Assembly (NCBI GenBank): GCA_900312665.1
Contig: ONZQ02000009.1
Location: 1-64,000 of the forward strand
Reading direction: 5' to 3'
DNA: 64,000 bases
From: Cephalotrichum gorgonifer
Taxonomy: Eukaryota; Ascomycota; Sordariomycetes; Microascales; Microascaceae
Position numbers and translations under genes: made by a program. This document shows, piece after piece, positions 33,627 to 43,740 of this stretch. Below the pieces are notes generated by a model, which saw only the letters and a list, made by a program, of their open reading frames with translations, did not search any database and had not been told where the DNA came from. Each line of letters begins with the position of its first letter. The stretch's first letter is position 1.

Positions 33627-35699
33627 GTGCCTAGTAGAGGAGAGCCTCGCTCGAATCCAGGATATAATGAATTAGGGTCGGGCGGATAGCACTAGAGAGC
33701 ACGAAGACCTGTCTCGTTCTGGGGCCTATGGCAGTCAGTCGGATACGCTTGAGAAGAGTGTGAGAAAAGGTGAAGAGAGGTAAAGAGAGGTGAAGAGAGG
33801 TGGGAAAAGGGTGATATCTACGCGATCGAATCCTCGCTCCGACTTCCGGGGGTCAAGCAGCTTCGATGCACGCGGTAGAGTACAGAGTAGGCACGCGGGT
33901 GGTATCATACCCATACGCGTAGAAACCCCCCGGAGCGCCCTCCTTCAGCTTGAACCCACTCCTCTGCGTATGCGTATGTGATGCAATGTGGTGCGGTGCG
34001 GTGCGGTGTGTAATTATAATAGTATATCTGCATGACTACATGCAGGAAGAAATGAGAGGGCTTGAGGCGCTCTGGCTACGAGGGCCTACCGGGAGGCCGA
34101 CCTGAGACGGCAAGTGCATTCCTGCTGCTACTACTACCTACCTACCACTTTCCTTCCCCGTGGTAGATTCGCGATGCGAATGACAAAAGGGGACTCAATA
34201 TCGTTGTCCTCCCCCCTACTCTCGGTGAAGCGGGCTAGAACGACCGGGTCTTCACAACCCTGCCGACCTCCGATAGTCACCTGGACGAGCTGCGAAAAAA
34301 GGAAAGGGAAGAAGAAAAAAAGCAACATGATCAACGATTGGGGGATGGGAAAAGACAGGGTGTCATGCAGAGACCAACCTCCTTCCAGGGGAACATGCCC
34401 AGGGAAGGAAAACAGCAACCACGAGGGCGTACACAACGTTCTGATGTGGGCAGCCCCGAGGCCGACTTCCGACTTATTCGTCCTACCCATGTGCCCAAAG
34501 CAGGCTGGTCGTATGCAGGCCGGGGCGCCCCCGGACCTATCCTGGGAGCAAGGTAAATAATGTTGAAGATTCATGCCTTCTTTAGGGTCGATCAATGCAT
34601 GAGTCCACCCCGGGGGGACGAGGAACGTAGCAAGTGTTGTCATGACGTGTTGACGCGTGGGGCTTAACAGAAACGCCCGAGTTTGTTCCTTGCTTTATCC
34701 TCTCCCTAAGCCCTTAGGCTACGCTACTTTCTTCTCCTCGCTGCTGAGTCCGAGCATGAGTGAATGGTTGGACGGTAGGGCTTGGGATAGTCCCCAACAG
34801 ACCAGAGAGCCAAACGGGATGGAAGGGCGCACGGCTCGCTTCCTATCACACACATTGCACGTCCTCCTACCGGTACTATCCCTCCGAGACCGATCCCCCG
34901 TGTCCATGCCCTGGCTTACACAGCACAAAATCCCAGCCGCAGCCCCCTGGACACCACAGCGCATGTACCATCTCATAGCCATACACATACCCACTGCCTG
35001 CCCCCACCCTTCCAAATCACAGCTCCGGACTCCCTATGAGCGCATAAGTCGGTAACCACACCTCAACAGATCTCCGTAGTGCGAGCTCGCGTGGTCTCGC
35101 GTTCATGCGGGGGCCAGATGTGGATATGACCCTGCCAGCCCCCTCTAACTGACGCGACCTGTCATACCTCGCGGTGGACGGTGGGTCCCCGTTCAGGTTC
35201 AGGGGATACTCAGGCGCGGTGGATTGGAATTCGGGCTGGTACTAACACGACCAATTCACCCTGGCGTTGCGGCGAGGGATATTCCCATCGTTTCTCACGA
35301 GGGCTAGGCATCATCCTTTGAGTGCGAAATTGGCAGGCCGTCGGGGGTGAGATGAATAGCGCTAAGGACCATGTTCACAGATAACTCCAGGGGGCGGTAA
35401 TTCGACATCATAAATTAGAGGACGCATCCGAGTAAGCGGTCCCGAAAAAATAGGATATCATGTTTCTCGTGGCGCGTGGACCAAGTAGGATTGATGTTGA
35501 CAATCACGAGGTAGTTATAGTACATGTTCCCCAACGATAGGCCATGGCGACGACCAGGCGCAAACTCCTTCTATGATATCTAAGAGTCTTCTTAACCAGA
35601 CCCGGCGAGAGACGAACGAAGGACCCCTGGTCTCCTAGCGGCTCGACAAGTCTGACAGCGGACCTACACAGGCAAGAGACAGCGGTGTGAACAAATTGC
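33627..35699. other. Intergenic, permease promoter and tRNA deaminase 3' side
   Basis: About 2.1 kb. Small purine-rich repeats occur before the permease (AAGAGAGGTG units, 33767-33803; GCGGT units, 33991-34007). A 169-codon minus frame (34134-34643) has no family resemblance and is not called. No RNA gene recognised. Confidence 0.45.
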
Positions 35700-37228
35700 T
35701 TAGGTGCTGATCTCAGCCGTTTTCTCGCCAAGCTTCTCCTCCGCCTTCTCGTCAGGCTTATCCTCCGCCTCCCCTACCCGACTGCTCTCCTCCCCGTCCG
35801 CAATGGACTCTGGAGCCGTGACGAGCTCACCGCTCTCGGGCGTCGAGGTGCCGTTGGCGTCTCGCTCAAGAGCTGCCAGTCTAGCAGCACGGCCCTCCTT
35901 CTTTCGCGGCACGGGGGCTACATTTCGCAAGCAGTGTTAGTCAGGCAAAAAACCTCTGGAGGTAAGTGAAGCTGATGGGTGAACTCACCTCTTCCGTTCT
36001 CTTGAACGTAGAATCTGCGAAGCAGCCCCACGGCCTCGTCGCGGCCCCACCCGCCCTCAACCTCGTAGCCGGGCTCAATGCTACCGCCATCCCCACGAGG
36101 CGTGTCGGACTCACTGTCCATAGGGCTCGAGTTCTTGTGGATGTTGAATACCCCACCGGTCCCACCGAACTTGTCGTTGACGGCCCCGAAGTACACCTTT
36201 TTGATGCCGAACTGCCTCAGCAGGGAGGCACACATGACACAGGGCTCAACGGTAACGTAGAGCACGCATTCCCTGACGATGGATTTATCCACAGCCTCTA
36301 CGGGATAAAGTTTCTGGCCATATGGGTAGAGGTGGCCCCGGGTCGAGGGATTCTCGTCCGAGTCGGACGAATCGACATCTTCACCTTGAAGGGATACCAT
36401 CGAACGGCCGCCATTGGCAGCAGTGGTGCCTTTCGCGTCCTTCGAGGTCCGGGATAAAAGGGCCACTAGGGCCATGAACTCAGCGTGGCGGGTGCCGTTT
36501 CTCGTCACGTTGGTCGCGTTCATGCCCTTCGCGATGACGGTGCCGTTGTGGACTAGGACGCAGCCGACAGGCGTCTCGTTGGTGCGGAGCGCGAGGCGGG
36601 CCTACGGCAAATTGTTAGTTTCTGGAGTGCTGGAGGGGCCCGGGGGGGGGGGGGGTAAGGACGGGGCCGGGACCTCGGCTGAGAATGGCAGACTTACCAT
36701 ATCAAGCGCCTCGTCAGTAAAACGCTGGTGCATCTGCCGCTCCTCCTCCGTCCTCCCGGGCGGGTTAGGCGGCTGGATGGCAAGATTCTTCGACGATGTC
36801 GACGACGCGTTGTCCGCCAGAGATAACCGGGAAACAGTAGCAACCAGGGCGTCGACAGGGGGGACATTTTCCTTCAGCCCGGAGGGCTGAGACAAGGCCG
36901 GCGCGCCGACAGCAGCCGAGCTCGATCCATGGTGCTGGCCCTGGGGAAGCGTCTCAAGCGGGCGCGGGGCCGTAGCCACCGCTGACCCAGCCCCGGTTGT
37001 GCTGCCGTTGCGAGTGGACATGGCGGTTTCGGATGTCCGGGATTGCGTGGCGGGTTGGTTGTCAGAGCTGTGTTGTTGCCCGGCGCGCAGCGAGGAGGAT
37101 ACACGCCGGAGCTTTTGTGGGAAGTGGGTGATGAATGCCAGGGCGCTTTTTAGTTTCGACCGGGACTCAGGTTGCGGCTTCTGGTCCGAGCCCAATGGCT
37201 CCTTCCCGCTCCTTCCTTCTTTGGCCAT
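35700..37228 (-). CDS. tad2: tRNA-specific adenosine deaminase, Tad2-type catalytic subunit
   Basis: With Tad3 it converts adenosine 34 of tRNA anticodons to inosine. Exons 36698-37228, 35989-36601 and 35700-35917 give about 453 residues; both introns keep phase, and the first has a clear ACTAAC branch. Zinc and catalytic motifs are complete: TRHAEFMAL (His ligand, catalytic Glu) and VTVEPCVMCASLLRQF (two Cys ligands), followed by VYFGAVNDKFGGTGGVFNIH, characteristic of Tad2 rather than cytidine deaminases. The deaminase is preceded by about 165 disordered Ser/Pro/Gln-rich residues, split by a roughly 50-residue insertion between the two zinc motifs, and followed by an acidic Glu/Asp tail. 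An in-frame ATG at 37324 would add 32 residues. Confidence 0.92.
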
Positions 37229-38583
37229 TGTTGAGTAGTGTGTCGGTATCACTTTTGACGGTCTTTTTTTCCGGCTTAGTCTGAATGTCAAGGGGAAAGA
37301 TTCAAGGCAGGAGGGACTGCGCAAATTGGTCTCTTAATGATAAAAGACCAAACAAGACCACGACAAGCCCAAGTCAAGGTCCTGTGCAATCCTGGTTATC
37401 CCTGGAGTGTAGCTGGCTCGCAGGCCAAAGACGACACTATTCCAGTCGCCAGGTCACCCCGCGAGTATGCCTCACTCCCCTCACTCCCTTCTCCCCGCAA
37501 ATACCCCAAGGTATGGGTGTAGAGAGTAAAAATGATGTACGAGAGGAGTACTGAGATGGTACAGGATAGCAAGGCTACACCCTGGATTCAGAATGTCCAA
37601 GAAGACAGACAGCCACTTGAAAGTGGAAGGCTCAGTTCTCACGCCTCATCAACAACAAGGCAGCGAGAACAAAGTGAGGTGGCAGGCCTTTGTTAAAGAA
37701 TAAAGCCGGGTGTCTCTTTGTCCTTGAACACCCAACCACAATCCTGGTTAGCCCTGTCATTCTTCTCCACCAGTTCCCCTCTCCTAAGTCTCCTCCCTTG
37801 GAAGGTGTAGGTTGGGCAGGTGAGGCTGCTATAGAGGGGGCTAAGGGGCCAACTCACTACTGGTATGTGTATGCATGTGAAGATTGGGTGAAGACCTATT
37901 AACACCATGCTCATGTATAATACTAGGTTCTTTGTCTTGCTGTCCCCGGGGAGATTTATATAAAAGGGAAACAAAAAAAAGTATGGGCAGTAAGGACAGC
38001 CAGGCCTTCAAGGCACTAGTCAAGCATGCAAGGCACTTCTTCGTCTGATAGCCTCAAACAAACAGTTGGGCTTGCAAGGGACAAGCAGGAGGGCAGGATG
38101 CGTGAAGGACCAGGGGAAAAACTCTAATGCAAGTCCAGCGCCCCGTTAGAACAAAAACTCCGATGCGCTAAGAAAAGTAAACTTGCCACCTTGTAACACC
38201 CCTTGGACACCTGCAACCGGCCCATTACTACCTCTAAAAAGACGTTCTGACTAATACACAGGGCTCCAAGCAATACATACATGCATGTATGTATACAATA
38301 TGAAATAAAGCGCACATGCGCCATTCTGCCTCAAGGTAATCAGGGAAACAGGAGCTCGTTAAACACCTTGACCGGTTTGTTTTAAGCTTCCTTTGTTGTT
38401 CAGGTTGGCCTCGATCGTTTCTTCATGTAAGAGGATAAATATTTCTTGGTACAAGATATTGATGCAGACAGCAATCACAATTGATCAAGTATTTGCTGGG
38501 CACAATACAGCATATATGCTTCGGCAGAAGAGCCGGCCTATCTTATATTCATCGCTTCAACACATCTAATCTACAGCGCGGGA
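37229..38583. other. Intergenic between deaminase and zinc-cluster genes
   Basis: About 1.36 kb with deaminase promoter sequence and the 3' region of the regulator gene. No frame of interest; a palindromic TACATACATGCATGTATGTA lies at 38274-38293. Confidence 0.45.
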
Positions 38584-41079
38584 CTAAACTAGCACCGGGA
38601 TCCTGCTCAGCACCGATCCCGTCTCGGCGACGATCCGCCGCGCCCGTAGACTCTTGGCCAAAGTACCCGAACCATCCGTCTTCTGATTTTGCCGCGAGAG
38701 CGTGTATGCCACCGCAGACAGTGCCATCCAGACGGCACACTTGCTGCCTGCGAAGACGTCGTTCCCGGGGGAGAGAGCACTCAGCGAGCGCAGAGCCGCG
38801 GCGAACGTAAATGCCGCGGCCATTGCCGACGCAAACACCATGGCCAGTGTGCCAAGTGGCAGCTGGCTAAACATGGGTGTCGTCGTGGATTTGTCGGCGA
38901 TCCCAACCGCCGTGTGGCTGTTCTCCAGCCCAGACTTGCCAATGGCCACGTCCGTCGATGCCAACGCGCGGGCTGTGGGCTTCAGGGCTGACGCGCGTAC
39001 CGCGTTGTGAGCTGTGCTTTGCGTCACGGTCGTGGACTCGTTCGTGCCGGGTGCTGTGGTTTGTGACACGACTGTGGACCTGTTCGTGCCGGCGGCGGCA
39101 GAACTGTGATTCTCCAAGCCAGGCTGTGTAATGTCCTGGCTTGATGACGCTGTGGCAGTGGCCGCAGGTCTCAGTACGCTCGATGCACGTCCTGCAGGTT
39201 GGCTGGCGAGGTTCTCGCTCGTGCCGAGATGAACGGCACATGACTCCACAAGTTTGCGGGAGTCACATTGAACGTCGCCGGGTGCCACGTGGCGAACAGA
39301 TCCAGAGCTACTGTGATTCCGTAGATCCGCGCGTGCGGTCAGGCTTGCCCCAGGAACCCCGGTCTCATTGGCTTGGTGTTCCTCGACGAAGGATCTCAGT
39401 TGAGACGAGTTGTGGCTGAGCCTGGAGTAATCCCTCACGTTCGTAGAGCGAATGTCACCAGGGAGGTCCGTCTCGGTTCGGTATCTAGAGAGACTGAAAA
39501 CCGACGACGGCGAGATCTCATACCCTCCGGACTGCGCATCGCGACTGTTGGTGCCATAAAGTCCGCTGCTAGAGGCTGCCGGTTCTACGCGAGCGGCGAG
39601 CCCTGGTGATAACTGTAGCAGTTGGTTGTCGCGAGCCTTAGAATTTATTAGCAGTCGTCCACATTCGTGATGCAGGGGGAAACGTACATCGATGTGGCCA
39701 AGTGACGACGGGGTTGAGTGGGGAGAGTTGGTAGAGAGAGAGTTGGTAGAGAGAGAGTTAGGAGAGAGAGAGCTGGCAGAGAGCCATGCCTGTAGCTGCG
39801 ATGAGCGAGAGATCTCGCTGACGCCTGCTACTGTTGAATCCGGCAAAACGCCGGGCCTGGGTATCGTTGATAGGGTGTGCGGTCCACGGGCGGAGGCACG
39901 AATGGATTGTTGATCGGTGACTTGGCTTCTCCTGAAGACGGAGGCGCTGGGCACGTCGCCCGAGCACACTAGATCCGCGTCGGAGACGCTGGACGAAGGA
40001 GAATAGAGGTTGAAGTCGACATAGTTGTGAGGAGTCTCGTTCACATCGAGGTATGGCAGCTGTGGGACATCTGGTGATGGCACGGTACCCGGCCTATCAA
40101 TCACCACAGGCTGCTCCTTCGAATTGGTGGACAGGACGGATGGTTGAAGATCCGGTAGGTAGTCGAGGCTGCCCGTAAACATGGCGTCCAGCTCGCCATT
40201 GGTCACGAGGAACTCGTCCCAGTTGACCTGGTCCTCGGCAGGGGTGTCCTCCAGGAAGAGGGGGTCGAAGGCATCGAACTCGAAAGAATCGGTGAGAGAT
40301 GGTATGGGCACGGAATTTGCAGGAATCGGTGGTTTGAAAGATGATACCGCCATCCCCGGCTGTTGTGGCTGGTTCGATCTCCTCACCCTCTTGGCCTCCC
40401 GCCGGAGCGACTCGGTCGGCGAGGTGGGGCTGGCGCCTGTCCTGTGGCTCGGATCGCATCGCACCTTCTTCCTCTTGCATGAATCGCAGGCCTTCATGAT
40501 GCGCATGAGGTGCGCATGGTCCCTCTGCTCCTTGGTCTTGCAGCCGCGGGTGGCGGTGTTAGTGACATCCCTGCCGTCCTTGGTGAGGATCTTCATCCCG
40601 GGCATGTGGGAGTAGTCAGACATGGTGGCACGAGACGGAGTTGGTTGCCGCGCGGACGAAGACGGCTTCCTTCTCCTCGAGGTCATCTGGGGAGTGGGGT
40701 GTGACGAAGAAGTGGAGGGGCTGGACTCAGTGGGAGTAGCCACAGCCGGCCATGACCACGTAGGCACCATGGGCGAGGCAGTGAAGCTAGAGCCGTACCC
40801 GGAGTCCTGGGCGCTGCTAGGGGAGCTGGTCGTCGAGTTGACCCAGTAGTCGGGAACCTGGTAGAACTTGATGCTCTCCCCGGTGCACCTGTAGTGGTTC
40901 AGGAAATCGACAGAGATGGAGGCACGCTTCTCCTGGGCCGTGGCGGGGTAAGGGAGGTAGGCATCCATTAGAGCGTCAAGCTCGGGGGTGCCAAGCGCCG
41001 GGTGGAACTGAAGGGGCGAGCCGAGGGTGGTCTGGAAGACATAGAAGCCCTGAGTGGCGGATTGGGTAGGGACAGCCAT
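38584..41079 (-). CDS. Half-zinc-cluster regulator with hydrophobic C-terminus
   Basis: A large protein of about 831 residues (806 if the 75-base intron at 39613-39687 is removed). The N-terminal region (FHPALGTPELDALMDAYLPY, then EKRASISVDFLNHY) is a conserved block that I recall from a Pezizomycotina regulator-like family. Near residue 195 lies DHAHLMRIMKACDSCKRKKV with RCDPSH, i.e. only the first three cysteines of a Zn2Cys6 cluster plus a basic stretch. The long middle is disordered and Ser/Thr-rich. The C-terminus has a strong hydrophobic helix (LGTLAMVFASAMAAAFTFAA) and a weaker one (AVWMALSAVAYTL), suggesting membrane tethering. The start at 41079 (MAVPTQSATQGFYVF) fits best; the frame stays open to 41292. 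Confidence 0.78.
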   Translation of the reverse strand: MAVPTQSATQGFYVFQTTLGSPLQFHPALGTPELDALMDAYLPYPATAQEKRASISVDFLNHYRCTGESIKFYQVPDYWVNSTTSSPSSAQDSGYGSSFTASPMVPTWSWPAVATPTESSPSTSSSHPTPQMTSRRRKPSSSARQPTPSRATMSDYSHMPGMKILTKDGRDVTNTATRGCKTKEQRDHAHLMRIMKACDSCKRKKVRCDPSHRTGASPTSPTESLRREAKRVRRSNQPQQPGMAVSSFKPPIPANSVPIPSLTDSFEFDAFDPLFLEDTPAEDQVNWDEFLVTNGELDAMFTGSLDYLPDLQPSVLSTNSKEQPVVIDRPGTVPSPDVPQLPYLDVNETPHNYVDFNLYSPSSSVSDADLVCSGDVPSASVFRRSQVTDQQSIRASARGPHTLSTIPRPGVLPDSTVAGVSEISRSSQLQAWLSASSLSPNSLSTNSLSTNSPHSTPSSLGHIDVRFPLHHECGRLLINSKARDNQLLQLSPGLAARVEPAASSSGLYGTNSRDAQSGGYEISPSSVFSLSRYRTETDLPGDIRSTNVRDYSRLSHNSSQLRSFVEEHQANETGVPGASLTARADLRNHSSSGSVRHVAPGDVQCDSRKLVESCAVHLGTSENLASQPAGRASSVLRPAATATASSSQDITQPGLENHSSAAAGTNRSTVVSQTTAPGTNESTTVTQSTAHNAVRASALKPTARALASTDVAIGKSGLENSHTAVGIADKSTTTPMFSQLPLGTLAMVFASAMAAAFTFAAALRSLSALSPGNDVFAGSKCAVWMALSAVAYTLSRQNQKTDGSGTLAKSLRARRIVAETGSVLSRIPVLV
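39613..39687 (-). other. Probable 75-nt stop-free intron inside the regulator gene
   Basis: On the minus strand this reads gtacgt at the donor, TGCTAATAA as branch point and gctacag at the acceptor. Its length is a multiple of three and it has no stop, so the gene stays open with or without splicing. Retention would add 25 residues. Confidence 0.6.
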
Positions 41080-42278
41080 TTGGAACGGCTGGCGAGATCG
41101 GATGGACTGCGTGGAGTGAATTTTGAGGGTCTTGTTCTGAAGACTTGTAAGATTCACTTGCGCAGATGTCTCGCGATCTTCATAGCAAACATACCGGAGA
41201 CGCAGGATGCTGTTACAGGTCCGCTTTGGGAGTAGAGGTGATGAATTAACGTTTGCAAGGCTGGCTGTCCCGTCGTTTGAATGATGAGACAAAGAGGTTT
41301 GCTGAACGTCTTCTTGGTATTTCGAAGGTGGTCAAAAGAGGGGCTAAACGGTGATTGTGGTGGTGGTGGTGGTGGTGGTGGTGGTGAGAATGGTGTACAA
41401 GTGTAAGCCGCCTCGCTCTTCCTCCTAACCTAAAGTTAAGGACAGAACTAATAGAGACGTCTTTGTAAAGGCGTAGGATAAAAAAGGGGGGGAGGGGGGA
41501 AACGTGGAGGAAACATCAAGATCCGGAGTTCTGGATTCTGGCGAGTATTTCAGTTCCTGAGGCTCCAGCCTGGATTGATGCGATTGGGACGGGGCGCTGC
41601 TCTCAATTGGCCTCATTGGCCCCGGAAAGGAGGGAGCATGGCGCAGTGAGAGCAGCAAGACACGCTAACCTCTTTTGGCTCGCCGAAAACCGTGACATCC
41701 CATTGGTCGTCGCATTTGAGGATCCCCTGCCATTACTGGTCCAAACCCACTTCGCCGAGTGACTCAACGCCGAAGATTACTACTCGTGTTGCATTCCGGG
41801 GCTCTGTGGGGGGTGTGAACAAAAGTGTGACCTGGCCTAAGCGTTTGTGTGTTAGGGCAATACAGCATTTTGCGAGTCGTTTCTGCTGGCCAGATGGTAG
41901 TCAAGTAATGAGGACCTTTTGCGAAGAGTACCAACCAAGTATTTCACCTAGACCTTTTTATTTTCCCAATATACCCACACATCAGCCAGGCGGGAGTGGG
42001 CCGGAGCGGATCTCCCCCGACTTTTCAAAATGTTCCTTCTCGTGACCCACCATGGGAGGAATTCCCCCGATATTGCGTACGACATGCAGAAGATGACTGC
42101 AGCTTCAACGCGAACTTTGCCTACCTCCCCCCACGCTAGCTAGAAAGTGACAAGAATGACGTACTCAAAGTAAGCATATCAAAACCAAGCTGCCGCCACC
42201 AGCTAAACAGGTAGTCGAATTGGCTTTTTTTGTTTCAAAAGGCGCCCGTGCCTGAAACGCAGACGAAAGACGAAGGTC
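41080..42278. other. Intergenic upstream of the regulator gene
   Basis: About 1.2 kb, with the leader and promoter of the regulator. A TGG microsatellite and a G-rich tract near 41488 lie here. No gene supported. Confidence 0.45.
41357..41386. repeat. TGG trinucleotide microsatellite
   Basis: About ten TGG/GTG units in a row in the 5' region of the half-zinc-cluster gene; on the transcribed strand the RNA would carry a CCA repeat. Confidence 0.85.
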
Positions 42279-43275
42279 TCATCCCGCACTTGGCGCAATC
42301 GCATGCTTCACTTTCCCCTGATTCCTTCTCATAGAGACACAGCCGAAGACCGCCGTCGCAACTACCGTGAATATAACCACCAATTTACGCTCGAGCCACA
42401 ACCCGATCATAGAGTAGGAAAGGGCCGAGACCACAAACCCAACTTGGAGCCATTGGCCCAACTGCGCGACGGAGCCGCTGTGTATATCATGGGCTCTTGA
42501 ATCGATCTCGCGGCCCAAGTGGGAGCCACCAGGGGTGCTCGAAGCGTCTGGGGGGATGATACCACGGCAGGCGCCAAACCCGCCCTCCGAAGAGATGGTC
42601 CCCGAGCGCAGTGATTCAACTCCTGTTGTATCGCTGACCCCTTCGGCAAAGACGTCTCCCGGTGAGAACTCTCTGATGACAAGGCGGCGAGTTGCGGTAT
42701 TCGACCGGCCCCGGCCAGATGGACTTCTAGAAGCGCGTTGGACATCGAATTCTTGAGTGTCTGGGTCACCATCTCGCCCCGTGGAGAGGAGGCCCATGGT
42801 CGAGCTAGTTGCTCCGGTGCAATCAACCTCGCATGCTAGATGGACACCTTTGTTCACGGTCGAGGTGGAAGTCGGGATCGAGGTCGAGATCGAAGCCGAA
42901 GTTCTCTCAATACTAATGCCCCGTCGCACTTGGCGCCGCCCACAAGCTGGCCCGAGGTCAGGGTAGATGCGCTACCAGCCATAGTGTTAGCACACGCACT
43001 TCGAACTGTCCGGCCGGGGGTTGGATTACTCCAGCGTGTCTCTCCCGGGAGGGCCGCCAGGGCCCCGTCCTCTGCTTGAGATTGTTCCCGCCACGGTTAT
43101 ATGGATCGAGCCGGCCGCATCGGGGGCGGCTACGGGGGTATTTGCCCATGCATGTCGTGGATCTTGGCGGGCTTGCATGGGAAGTGCCTTGCGCTAGTGC
43201 CATCGAGTTTGTCTGGACCACCCCGACCTCGTCTACCAACGCCTTGTGTAGGAGGGACATATCCGGGAGAGCCAA
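42279..43275 (-). CDS. Hypothetical protein with C-terminal membrane hairpin
   Basis: An uncertain gene. The second exon (42279-42971) is Ser/Thr-rich, then has two hydrophobic segments near the end (LQVGFVVSALSYSMIGLWLE and VVIFTVVATAVFGCV) and a short basic tail, giving a membrane hairpin with the long N-terminus on one side. A 58-base intron (42972-43029, donor gtaatc, branch GTGCTAAC, acceptor gtag) joins it in phase to an upstream frame starting at 43275, for 312 residues. The upstream exon has unremarkable composition and another frame is about as plausible there, so the N-terminus is weak. It follows the half-zinc-cluster gene on the same strand and shares its tail layout, though not evident sequence identity. 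Confidence 0.4.
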
Positions 43276-43740
43276 TGTTATCGCACTGGCATCGAGCAGT
43301 TCCCACTGCTATCGTCAGTCTCGAATGCAGTCGGTCAGTTGCCGCACAAGAGAAGCTGTTGCGAAATCGTCGTCCGTTCGCTATCGTGAAAGCTTTCTGA
43401 AATAGAAAGTATGTCCTCGGTTCGAGAAGAGGTTTCCGTCTCCATGCTACAACTCGGGGCGGGATGAGTACTGCGCGTGATAACATAACCCAAATATTGC
43501 CTTCTCGTCGCCTGAACACAGCATGGTTTGTGTCACGTCGCTTTCGGGAGCGGCGAAGAAGCGGTCAGGAGGGTTTACGAAACGTTCCTTCGCTCATGTT
43601 GCCGAGCGAGAGGTACGGAGACGGTCACAGGGCCATGGGGCCACTACCCCTGACATAGCAGATTGCACAAGACAGTGATTGAGCGACTGGGGCGGACGAA
43701 CAGGATGTACTCGGGGAAGCGGAGATATCCTGTAGGAAAA
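43276..43740. other. Intergenic between membrane-tail and Mte1-like genes
   Basis: About 465 bases. Open frames overlap from the neighbours, but nothing is independently supported. Confidence 0.4.

Noticed and set aside
34134..34643. 169-codon minus-strand frame with a hydrophobic stretch
   Set aside because: The hydrophobic part is the complement of an A-rich run (34304-34330); no family match.
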